DNA from: an uncultured Clostridia bacterium | GTDB taxonomy: Bacteria; Bacillota; Clostridia; Christensenellales; DUVY01 | NCBI GenBank assembly: GCA_937895465.1 | Contig: CALAYY010000034.1 | Span: 1-11,279, forward strand | Length of the DNA: 11,279 nucleotides | Direction: 5' to 3' | Shown here: positions 1 through 6,255 of the stretch, piece after piece | How the letters are laid out: every line of letters begins with the position of its first letter | Position numbering within the stretch: position 1 is the stretch's first letter | Made by a program: the position numbers and the translations under genes | Notes under the pieces: model-generated | The model's database searches: none | What the model was told of the DNA's origin: nothing | Seen by the model: the letters and a program-made list of their open reading frames with translations, nothing else

Positions 1-1
1 A

Positions 2-217
2 GGAATACTGCCTAGTTTGTTTGGTGGGGCAATGATAACTGAAACTGTATTTGCTATTCCTGGCATAGGCGAGGCTGCATATAAAGCGGTAATTCAAGGC
101 GATTTGCCGTTTATTATGGCATACACCATGTTTGGAGCATTGTTATCAGTAATAGGTACACTCATGTCTGACTTAATGTATGCAATAGTAGATCCGCGCG
201 TAAAACTAGTAAGTTAG
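2..217 (+). CDS. oppB: OppB/DppB-type peptide ABC transporter permease, C-terminal fragment
   Basis: This is the last 71 codons of a binding-protein-dependent permease, read in frame from base 2 and ending at TAG 215-217; the 5' part lies outside the window. The fragment begins just before a GGAMITETVFAIPGIG segment, which is typical of the C-terminal part of OppB/DppB permeases. It has one more hydrophobic segment and ends with DPRVKL, very like the DPRV ending of this family. OppB pairs with OppC to form the membrane channel for oligopeptide import. The next gene, oppC, starts 8 bp downstream, which supports one operon. A TTG at 17 could be read as a start but is simply an internal Leu codon. 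Family assignment is firm; peptide specificity (Opp or Dpp) cannot be told. Confidence 0.9.
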   Translation, partial: GILPSLFGGAMITETVFAIPGIGEAAYKAVIQGDLPFIMAYTMFGALLSVIGTLMSDLMYAIVDPRVKLVS

Positions 218-225
218 GTAAAATT

Positions 226-1341
226 ATGAAACAAAATGAAAAAGAAATAGTTAATTCAAATGTAGAAGTTAATTTGAATATGAAAGAAAATGGAATATCT
301 TCTAATAATCCCAGTGATGTAAAATTAACTGCTCAAGAAATAGAAGAGTCTCATAACATAAAAGTTTTGTCACCTGGCAAAATGGTTTTGAAACGGTTTT
401 TTCGCAGCAAGTTAAGCATTGTTGGTCTTATCGGGTTGGCATTTGTATTTTTATTTTCTTTTTTAGGTCCAGTATTTTCACCTTATGGTGAAGTTGAGTC
501 AATAGGAGCCACAAGAGTTGTTCAAACTATTTTCAGCTATACTGTTACTGATGAAATTACTGGTGAAGATTATGTTCTCTATGAAGTAAGAGAAGCTATA
601 GTAACTAATAAAACTGCGCCTACATGGAAGAATTGGCTTGGAACAGATTCATACGGTTATGATGTTTTGACTCGTCTTATGTATGGTGGAAGAATTTCAT
701 TGGTATTAAGCTTTATAGTTGTTTTTGCCGAATTGATAATAGGCATGTTATTAGGTAGTCTGGCAGGTTTTTTTGGAAAATGGGTTGACCAGCTTATTAT
801 GAGAATTGTAGATATCTTCAATTGTATACCAACATTACCTATATTATTGATTTCTGCATCTTTATTGGACAGCTGGAATATTCCATCAGATAAAAGGATA
901 TATTATTTGATGCTTATTTTGACTGTTTTTGGTTGGACAAGCACAGCTAGACTTGTGAGAGGTCAAATATTAACTTTACGAGAACAAGAGTTTATGGTTG
1001 CAGCAGAAGCAACAGGAATGTCTGCAGGAAAACGAATTTTTAAGCATTTATTGCCTAATGTCATGCCGCAGCTTATCGTTAGCGTGACTCTGGGCCTAGG
1101 CAGCGTTATTTTATATGAATCTACTTTGAGCTTTCTTAATTTAGGTGTTCCGTTTCCTTATGCAGCATGGGGATCTATGATTGGTATGGCAAGTCCTTCA
1201 TCAGGTAGCGGCAGGGAAATTTTGCAATATTTTCCTAATCTATGGATACCAGCGGGAATACTTATAATGATTGCCGTACTATCCTTTAACTTTGTTGGTG
1301 ATGGTCTTCGTGATGCATTTGATCCTAAGGCTAAGAGGTAA
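226..1341 (+). CDS. oppC: OppC/DppC-type peptide ABC transporter permease
   Basis: A 371-residue inner-membrane permease, partner of OppB in an oligopeptide importer. Residues 1 to about 53 are hydrophilic and rich in Asn, Glu and Lys. An OppC_N-like segment follows (FFRSKLSIVGLIGLAFVFLF, the first TM helix), then an extracellular stretch leading to the family-typical WLGTDSYGYDVLTRLMYGGR. The remaining TM helices follow. The cytoplasmic EAA coupling motif is at about 258-264 (VAAEATG), followed by HLLPNVMPQLIV. The end (FVGDGLRDAFDPK) is the classic OppC terminus. It is slightly long for the family, mainly because of the N-terminal tail. The SD is weak (AGG at 216-218, overlapping the oppB stop), which suggests translational coupling. 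It lies between oppB and oppD. Confidence 0.95.
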   Translation: MKQNEKEIVNSNVEVNLNMKENGISSNNPSDVKLTAQEIEESHNIKVLSPGKMVLKRFFRSKLSIVGLIGLAFVFLFSFLGPVFSPYGEVESIGATRVVQTIFSYTVTDEITGEDYVLYEVREAIVTNKTAPTWKNWLGTDSYGYDVLTRLMYGGRISLVLSFIVVFAELIIGMLLGSLAGFFGKWVDQLIMRIVDIFNCIPTLPILLISASLLDSWNIPSDKRIYYLMLILTVFGWTSTARLVRGQILTLREQEFMVAAEATGMSAGKRIFKHLLPNVMPQLIVSVTLGLGSVILYESTLSFLNLGVPFPYAAWGSMIGMASPSSGSGREILQYFPNLWIPAGILIMIAVLSFNFVGDGLRDAFDPKAKR

Positions 1342-1344
1342 AAA

Positions 1345-2577
1345 ATGTTAAAATTTAAAGATTATATAAACAGTTTTTTTAAAGCAATAAAAAATTTCTT
1401 TATTAATATAGGTCATTGGCTTAAGAAGAGAACTTCTGACAATAAGAAAAATTACTTATCAATAAAAGAAATAAAGAACATTTCAAAACAGAACCTTAAG
1501 TTGACTCGCTCATATGAGAAGGCTAAAAACAAAAAGGTAAAGCAAGAAGAATATATCACCGAAATGTCAGATTCTAATAACATAATAGAAATTAGTAATT
1601 TAAAAACATATTTCTTTACAGATGTGGGTACTGTAAAAGCTGTTGATGGAGTAAGTTTTAATATTCCCAAAGAAAGCACAGTTGGGGTTGTAGGCGAATC
1701 AGGATGTGGAAAATCTGTAACTAGTTTATCCATAATGAAGCTCGTTCAAGGGCCGCAAGGTCAAATCGTTGATGGGGAAATTCGGTATGATAGCAGTGAT
1801 GGAAATTGTTATAACATTGTTAAGATGCCATTAAATGAAATGCGTAAAGTACGTGGAAAAGAAATTGGTATGATATTTCAAGAGCCAATGACAAGTCTAA
1901 ATCCAGTTTTTACCATAGGAATGCAGCTTGATGAAGTTTCTGTTCTTCATAATAAGGATATATCTAAGGCCGAGGTGAAAAAAAAGTCTATAGATATGCT
2001 TAAACTGGTAGGGATTGCACGACCAAAAGGCGTTTATAAAAACTTTCCGCATGAACTTTCTGGAGGCATGCGTCAGCGTGTTATGATAGCTATGGCGCTT
2101 GCATGTAATCCCCGATTAATAATCGCCGATGAACCTACAACAGCATTGGATGTTACAATACAAGCACAAATCTTAGATATACTAAGAAATTTAAAAGATA
2201 AATTTAAAAGTAGTATTATGCTTATTACTCATGATTTGGGTGTAATTGCTGAGATGGCAGATTATGTAGTTGTTATGTATGCCGGAAAAGTTGTAGAAAA
2301 AGGCACAGTAACTGAAATATTTGATAATCCATTACACCCATATACTGTGGGACTTCAAAAAAGCAAGCCTTCTTTAAATCAAGAATCTAAGAGATTGTAT
2401 AGTATTCCTGGACAAGTTCCTAATCCAATAAATATGCCCAATCATTGTTATTTTAAGGATAGGTGTACAAAATGTATAGAAAAATGCAATGGAGAACAAC
2501 CACCACTTTTTAAACTCAGTGATACTCATAGCGTTGCTTGTTATTTATATGAGAAAGACTTTTTAGAGGAGGCATAA
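1345..2577 (+). CDS. oppD: OppD-type peptide ABC transporter ATPase with N-terminal extension
   Basis: A 410-residue ATPase that powers peptide uptake with OppF. Walker A GESGCGKS is at 117-124, the ABC signature LSGGMRQR at 238-245, Walker B LIIADEP at 258-264 and the H-loop His at 296. The C-terminal oligopeptide-binding region has Cys368, Cys374, Cys381 and Cys399 (spacing x5, x6, x17), the family quartet associated with an iron-sulfur cluster in Opp/Dpp transporters. The usual family start corresponds to about Met74 (1564). However, an SD (AAGAGG, 1333-1338) sits 6 bp before 1345, and no SD is well placed before 1564, so I keep the long start. The extra 73 residues begin with an amphipathic, aromatic and Lys-rich segment (residues 1-29) followed by a basic linker. 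The start is 3 bp after oppC. Confidence 0.93.
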   Translation: MLKFKDYINSFFKAIKNFFINIGHWLKKRTSDNKKNYLSIKEIKNISKQNLKLTRSYEKAKNKKVKQEEYITEMSDSNNIIEISNLKTYFFTDVGTVKAVDGVSFNIPKESTVGVVGESGCGKSVTSLSIMKLVQGPQGQIVDGEIRYDSSDGNCYNIVKMPLNEMRKVRGKEIGMIFQEPMTSLNPVFTIGMQLDEVSVLHNKDISKAEVKKKSIDMLKLVGIARPKGVYKNFPHELSGGMRQRVMIAMALACNPRLIIADEPTTALDVTIQAQILDILRNLKDKFKSSIMLITHDLGVIAEMADYVVVMYAGKVVEKGTVTEIFDNPLHPYTVGLQKSKPSLNQESKRLYSIPGQVPNPINMPNHCYFKDRCTKCIEKCNGEQPPLFKLSDTHSVACYLYEKDFLEEA

Positions 2578-2580
2578 AAG

Positions 2581-3570
2581 ATGGCTGAGCCAATCTTAAT
2601 AGTAAAAAATCAAAAAAAGTATTTTCCGATTAAGAAAAACTTTTTTGGAAAACCTACACATTTTTTGCGTGCTGTTGATGATGTAAGTTTTACTGTTGAA
2701 AAAGGAAAGACATTAGGTATAGTAGGTGAATCGGGCTGCGGCAAGACAACTTTAGGAAGAACAATTTTACGCCTTCATGAAATAACAAGCGGAGAAGTTA
2801 TATATAAAGGGATAGATATTACTAAAATATCTAAAAAAGAACTACGTAAACTTCGCCCAAAAATTCAAATTATATTTCAGGATCCATTTTCAAGTCTTTC
2901 TCCTCGTTTAACAGTAGGTGAAATTATTGGTGAAGCAGTTCGAGAACATAATATTGTTCCAGCTTCAGAATATAAAGATTATGTGATGCAGATAATGAAA
3001 AATTGCGGTTTACAGCCGCATTATTTTGAACGCTATCCTCATGAGTTTTCAGGTGGTCAAAGGCAAAGAATATGTATAGCACGTGCTCTTGCGTTAAAAC
3101 CTGATTTAGTTATTTGTGATGAGCCCGTATCTGCCTTGGATGTGTCTATTCAAGCACAAATTATTAATTTGTTAGAGGATCTTCAAAATAACTTTGGTCT
3201 TGCTTATATATTTATTTCCCATGACTTATCTGTCATTGAGCACATATCTCATGATGTGGGTGTAATGTATTTGGGAAGCATGGTTGAAATGGCACCAAAA
3301 CAAGCTATATTTAAAAATCCTCTTCATCCATATACACAGGCGTTGTTTAGCGCAATACCTATTCCTGACCCTAAGGTTAGAAGAAATAGAATAATTTTGG
3401 ATGGCGATATACCTTCGCCCGCAAATCCACCCAAAGGTTGTAAATTCCATACAAGATGCCAATACTGTCATGAAATATGTAAAACTAAAATTCCTGAATT
3501 AAGAGAAATTAAAAAAGGGCATAAGGTTGCTTGTCATTTTGCTGAGAATTTTATAGAAAAGAACGAATAA
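2581..3570 (+). CDS. oppF: OppF-type peptide ABC transporter ATPase
   Basis: A 329-residue cytoplasmic ATPase, second nucleotide-binding subunit of the peptide importer. Walker A GESGCGKT is at 49-56, the signature FSGGQRQR at 156-163, Walker B LVICDEP at 176-182 and the H-loop His at 214. The segment IIFQDPFSSLSPRLTVGEII is a strong OppF/DppF hallmark. The C-terminal domain carries Cys287, Cys293, Cys300 and Cys318, with the same x5/x6/x17 spacing as OppD. The length is normal for the family. A strong SD (AGAGGAGG, 2565-2572) lies inside the end of oppD, 8 bp before the ATG, and the genes are 3 bp apart. It is the last opp gene; hairpins follow the stop directly. Family identity is very secure; substrate is not determined. 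Confidence 0.96.
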   Translation: MAEPILIVKNQKKYFPIKKNFFGKPTHFLRAVDDVSFTVEKGKTLGIVGESGCGKTTLGRTILRLHEITSGEVIYKGIDITKISKKELRKLRPKIQIIFQDPFSSLSPRLTVGEIIGEAVREHNIVPASEYKDYVMQIMKNCGLQPHYFERYPHEFSGGQRQRICIARALALKPDLVICDEPVSALDVSIQAQIINLLEDLQNNFGLAYIFISHDLSVIEHISHDVGVMYLGSMVEMAPKQAIFKNPLHPYTQALFSAIPIPDPKVRRNRIILDGDIPSPANPPKGCKFHTRCQYCHEICKTKIPELREIKKGHKVACHFAENFIEKNE

Positions 3571-3598
3571 ATACTTATTGATTTCTATCAATTTATTT
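3569..3598 (+). other. AT-only hairpin at the oppF stop codon
   Basis: AAATA (3569-3573) pairs with TATTT (3594-3598), and inside it ATTGAT (3577-3582) pairs perfectly with ATCAAT (3587-3592) around a TTCT loop. It lies directly upstream of the GC-rich hairpin at 3599-3646. It has no G+C clamp, so it may be only an mRNA 3'-end fold. Confidence 0.4.
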
Positions 3599-3652
3599 GC
3601 CGCTCCGTCATAAAATATATTAGCCCAAGGGGCAAAACGGAGTGGCTTTTTT
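3599..3652 (+). promoter_or_regulatory. GC-rich hairpin with U-tract that also masks the SD of the holin-like gene
   Basis: GCCGCTCCGT (3599-3608) pairs with ACGGAGTGGC (3637-3646) over 10 bp with one G-T wobble, followed by T6 (3647-3652). The 28-nt loop contains a second hairpin, GCCC (3623-3626) with GGGC (3630-3633). Stem plus T-run fits an intrinsic terminator for the opp operon. The 3' arm also contains GGAG (3639-3642), the only SD candidate for the ATG at 3653 (10-nt spacing), so the same stem would hide the ribosome site. The fold is seen directly. Whether it acts as terminator, translational lid or both is inference. Confidence 0.65.
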
Positions 3653-4048
3653 ATGTATTGGAAAGATTTTATTCAACCTGAATTATTGGCGTTAATGCCG
3701 TTTTTATACGGTGTGGGTGTATTGATAAGAAATACGCCTAAAATAAAAAAATGGCTGATTCCGTATATTTTGTGGGGCATATCAATAATTGTGACACTAA
3801 CTTTTTTTATTCTGCAAACAGGCAAAAATTTTAACGGCATAACTTTTGTTACTGCTTTGGGGCAGGCTACGTTACTTGCTCTTGCTACAGTAGGCGGAAA
3901 TGAGTGCATAAAACAGGCGACTGTGGGCAGAAAAAAAGACAACAAAAAAGATATAATGCCGCCGATTTCTGACCGTGATAATGAGATCAAAAAACAGGAT
4001 AATAATAAAACAGACAAGAAAAATACGGATGACGACAAACGGCAATAA
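3653..4048 (+). CDS. Small holin-like membrane protein (Hol44 / Phage_holin_5_2 type)
   Basis: A 131-residue protein with three hydrophobic segments at about 11-27, 33-54 and 64-88, and a hydrophilic tail from about 94 rich in Lys, Asp and Asn. The opening (IQPELLALMPFLYGVGVLIRN, beginning near residue 7), the spacing of helices and the TALGQATLLALATVGGNECIKQ region resemble small phage holins of the Hol44 type as I recall them; this is pattern recognition, not a search. Holins form membrane lesions that release endolysin. No endolysin or other phage gene is nearby, so it may be a domesticated or remnant gene, or a non-lytic membrane protein. Its SD sits inside the hairpin at 3599-3646. The reverse strand is also open over this stretch but lacks family features. 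A terminator follows at once. Confidence 0.7.
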   Translation: MYWKDFIQPELLALMPFLYGVGVLIRNTPKIKKWLIPYILWGISIIVTLTFFILQTGKNFNGITFVTALGQATLLALATVGGNECIKQATVGRKKDNKKDIMPPISDRDNEIKKQDNNKTDKKNTDDDKRQ

Positions 4049-4056
4049 AGAATCAT

Positions 4057-4080
4057 AAAAGGGGTTTTTAAGCCCCTTTT
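4057..4080 (+). terminator. Intrinsic terminator after the holin-like gene
   Basis: AAAAGGGG (4057-4064) pairs with CCCCTTTT (4073-4080) around an 8-nt T-rich loop. The hairpin starts 9 bp after the stop codon, and its T-rich 3' arm supplies the U-tract. It separates the holin-like gene from the ABC exporter. Confidence 0.85.
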
Positions 4081-4157
4081 AATTAGATTAGATGTTGATT
4101 AGAAGATTAAACTTTTATTAAAAATTTGTAATTATTATGATTATATTAGGTAAAGAA

Positions 4158-4181
4158 TAGCGCATATGCTAAAATTAAAGC
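4158..4181 (+). promoter_or_regulatory. Extended -10 promoter for the ABC exporter, with short palindrome
   Basis: TGCTAAAAT (4167-4175) resembles an extended -10 element (TGn plus TAAAAT). A poor -35 candidate, TTAGGT (4146-4151), lies 18 bp upstream. Transcription would begin near 4182, the A of the ATPase start codon. TAGC (4158-4161) and GCTA (4168-4171) form an inverted repeat overlapping the element, a possible operator. No SD is present between here and the ATG. Confidence 0.4.
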
Positions 4182-5120
4182 ATGAATAATAACATATTAG
4201 AAGTTAAAAATCTTGTGAAGAATTATGGAAATGTTGTTGCTGTCAATGACATTTCTTTTTCTGTAGCACAAGGACAATTATTTGCTTTTTTGGGAAGAAA
4301 CGGTGCAGGCAAATCCACTACTATTAATATTATCTGCACAACTCTATCTAAGACATCTGGTGAAATTCTGGTTGACGGGCTTAAGCTTGGCAGAGACGAT
4401 GAGAAGATAAGACATAATATCGGTGTTGTATTTCAAAATGGTGTTTTGGATAATATGCTTACGGTAAAAGAAAACATCTTAACACGTGCAGCGTTTTATA
4501 ATCTTAGTTCTGACACAATCACCAAGAGATTACAAAGCATTGCTAATCTTCTGAGCATGAATGATTTTCTCAACAGACCGTACGGCAAGTTGTCCGGCGG
4601 ACAAAGAAGAAAAGCTGATATTGCAAGAGCAGTAATTAATCAGCCTAAGATTTTGTTCTTGGATGAGCCTACTACAGGTCTTGATCCAGCTACCCGTGTT
4701 AAGGTTTGGGAAATAATTGACCATTTGAGAAAAGATGAAGGCATGACAATCTTTTTGACGACTCATTATATGGAAGAAGCTGATCGAGCAGACAACATCA
4801 GTATAATCAATGAAGGCAAAATCGTTGTTACCGGAACGCCCAACCAGCTAAAAGAAAAATACAGCACAGACTCTTTGAGAATAATGTCCAAAAACGGCAA
4901 AGAAAAAATAGAACAAGTCTTAAACCAACTCAAATTAGAATATGAGTTTTTGGTTGACCAATATATAATTGAAATCAAAGATACCATGCAGGCTTTAGAA
5001 ATCTTACCCAAAATCAAAGATTATATCAAAAATTTTGAAGTCCTTAAAGGCAATATGGATAGTGTTTTTCTCAACGTTACTGGGGAGAACTTGGAGGATA
5101 ACTATAATGGGCAGTCTTAA
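4182..5120 (+). CDS. ABC-2 type exporter ATPase (drug/polymer export family)
   Basis: A 312-residue ATPase of the DrrA/CcmA-like group that works with an ABC-2 permease. Walker A GRNGAGKST is at 38-46, the Q-loop in VVFQNGVLD near 86-94, the signature LSGGQRRK at 137-144, Walker B ILFLDEP at 157-163, the D-loop TTGLDP at 164-169 and the H-loop His at 195. About 90 residues after the core form the C-terminal extension usual in this group. The start is chosen because MNNNILEVKNLVKNYG is a normal N-terminus and nothing usable lies upstream. There is no SD before it, only AAAG immediately next to the ATG. The permease gene overlaps its end by 14 bp. The substrate is unknown; such pairs export drugs, lipids, peptides or glycopolymers. 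Confidence 0.93.
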   Translation: MNNNILEVKNLVKNYGNVVAVNDISFSVAQGQLFAFLGRNGAGKSTTINIICTTLSKTSGEILVDGLKLGRDDEKIRHNIGVVFQNGVLDNMLTVKENILTRAAFYNLSSDTITKRLQSIANLLSMNDFLNRPYGKLSGGQRRKADIARAVINQPKILFLDEPTTGLDPATRVKVWEIIDHLRKDEGMTIFLTTHYMEEADRADNISIINEGKIVVTGTPNQLKEKYSTDSLRIMSKNGKEKIEQVLNQLKLEYEFLVDQYIIEIKDTMQALEILPKIKDYIKNFEVLKGNMDSVFLNVTGENLEDNYNGQS

Positions 5121-5994
5121 GGCATTAATCAAAAGAAACATCAAGTGTTATTTGAGAGTAAAATCCAACATATTTTACTCATTATTATCTGTGATAATAA
5201 TTGTTGGATTATATTTATTATTTATGTCCAAATCTTATACAGACAGTATGGAAAGTGTATTAAAACAGTTTGGAGCTGTTAATTATCAATGGCTGTCGGA
5301 CAGTATTATGTTGTCGGGGCTTATACCTGTTTTGAGCATAACAGTATCGTTGGTTGTGATGGGAATAATAGTTGAGGACAAACAGAATAAAATTTCTATG
5401 GATTTTATGGTTGCTCCCATTAGCCGCAATATATGGATGCTCAGTTATCTCTTTGCCTCATTAATTATTTGTTCGGTGGCATCTTTGGGATTTATTATTT
5501 TTTCTGATGTATATTTGTTCATAGTATCAGGATATGCTTTGAGCTTTTTGCAATTAATCAAAGTTTTGGGAATAACGCTTTTGGGATTGCTGTTTGCCAA
5601 TATATTTATGCTATTTTTAATTTCATTTGCAAAAAACACTAGTGTTGTTGGTGCTATGGGTACCATAATCGGAACATTGCAAGGTTTTATCAGCGGATGC
5701 TATATGCCGCTTGGGATGTTTCCAGAAGGATTAAGATATGTTCTATACAGCCTTCCCTTTGCTCAAATGTCTTCATTAATAAGAGGTGTCTATGTAGAGA
5801 ACGCTTCTCAAGTAATGAATTTATCCAACGAAGGAATACTTGCCTATAAGGAAATATCACAATTTTACGGTATTGAACTAATATATGAAAGTTGGAGTAT
5901 GCCGTCATGGCTTATGATAGTAAGTGTTGCTGCTTTTACTCTGGTTTTTGCCTCTATTGCAGCATATAGATTTATAGAAATGAAAAACAAATAA
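5107..5994 (+). CDS. ABC-2 type exporter permease
   Basis: A 295-residue membrane partner of the preceding ATPase. It has about six hydrophobic segments, near residues 20-40, 68-90, 112-136, 145-172, 176-198 and 272-290, in the layout of ABC2_membrane proteins. The loop GCYMPLGMFPEGLRYVLYSLPF before the last third is typical of the DrrB/YhfA-like families. An in-frame ATG at 5035 would add 24 residues inside the ATPase gene. I prefer 5107 because GGAGG (5093-5097) lies 9 bp before it and the resulting MGSLKALIKRNIKCYLR is the normal cytoplasmic N-terminus of this family. The 14-bp overlap indicates translational coupling. No terminator with a U-tract was seen after it. Confidence 0.92.
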   Translation: MGSLKALIKRNIKCYLRVKSNIFYSLLSVIIIVGLYLLFMSKSYTDSMESVLKQFGAVNYQWLSDSIMLSGLIPVLSITVSLVVMGIIVEDKQNKISMDFMVAPISRNIWMLSYLFASLIICSVASLGFIIFSDVYLFIVSGYALSFLQLIKVLGITLLGLLFANIFMLFLISFAKNTSVVGAMGTIIGTLQGFISGCYMPLGMFPEGLRYVLYSLPFAQMSSLIRGVYVENASQVMNLSNEGILAYKEISQFYGIELIYESWSMPSWLMIVSVAAFTLVFASIAAYRFIEMKNK

Positions 5995-6119
5995 AAACTG
6001 GAAATTTGGATTTAGTACATTTTATAAGCTGTTGATGTATATAATTAGGGTATATTGGATATTTGATTATAAGGAAAAATAAAAATTACATACGAACTTA
6101 ATGATTAGATACATATTTT

Positions 6120-6162
6120 AATGCGCTTTGGTTGACCTGTATTGTCAGTCAAATAAGGCATT
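6120..6162. other. Interrupted stem-loop in the intergenic region
   Basis: AATGC (6120-6124) pairs with GCATT (6158-6162). After a one-base bulge CTT (6126-6128) pairs with AAG (6155-6157), and after a small internal loop TTGAC (6132-6136) pairs with GTCAA (6148-6152) around an 11-nt loop. No U-tract follows on either strand, so it is not a standard terminator. It sits in the 261-bp gap between the exporter and the LtaS-like gene; apart from the promoter at 6196-6224 I see nothing else in that gap. Confidence 0.3.
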
Positions 6163-6195
6163 GTAAATTATTCAAAAAAATTATCATATTTCTAC

Positions 6196-6224
6196 TTGAT
6201 TTTTATATGTATTATTTATATAAT
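6196..6224 (+). promoter_or_regulatory. Sigma-A-type promoter of the LtaS-like gene
   Basis: TTGATT (6196-6201) and a perfect TATAAT (6219-6224) are separated by exactly 17 bp. The predicted start near 6231 leaves a leader of about 25 nt before the ATG at 6256. Confidence 0.75.
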
Positions 6225-6255
6225 TAGTTGTGTATAAAAAAAATTGGTGTTATAG

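Noticed and set aside
1564..2577. Shorter OppD beginning at the internal ATG 1564, where the family normally starts
   Set aside because: No well-spaced SD precedes it, while 1345 has a good SD and the frame is fully open; kept as an alternative only.
3673..4056. Long open frame on the - strand opposite the holin-like gene
   Set aside because: It is hydrophobic only because it mirrors the TM codons of the forward gene. It has no family-like motifs, and its start lies inside the forward gene's terminator hairpin.
5035..5106. Upstream start for the ABC-2 permease
   Set aside because: It would extend the gene 72 bp further into the ATPase, and the SD and family N-terminus both fit 5107.
6038..6048. 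TATATAATTAG, identical to the -10 region of the LtaS-like promoter at 6217-6227
   Set aside because: No -35 at a suitable distance, and the 11-bp match is likely chance in AT-rich sequence.
6036..6083. Short ORF of about 15 codons (ATG 6036) in the gap after the exporter
   Set aside because: No SD and no recognisable peptide features; expected by chance in AT-rich DNA.
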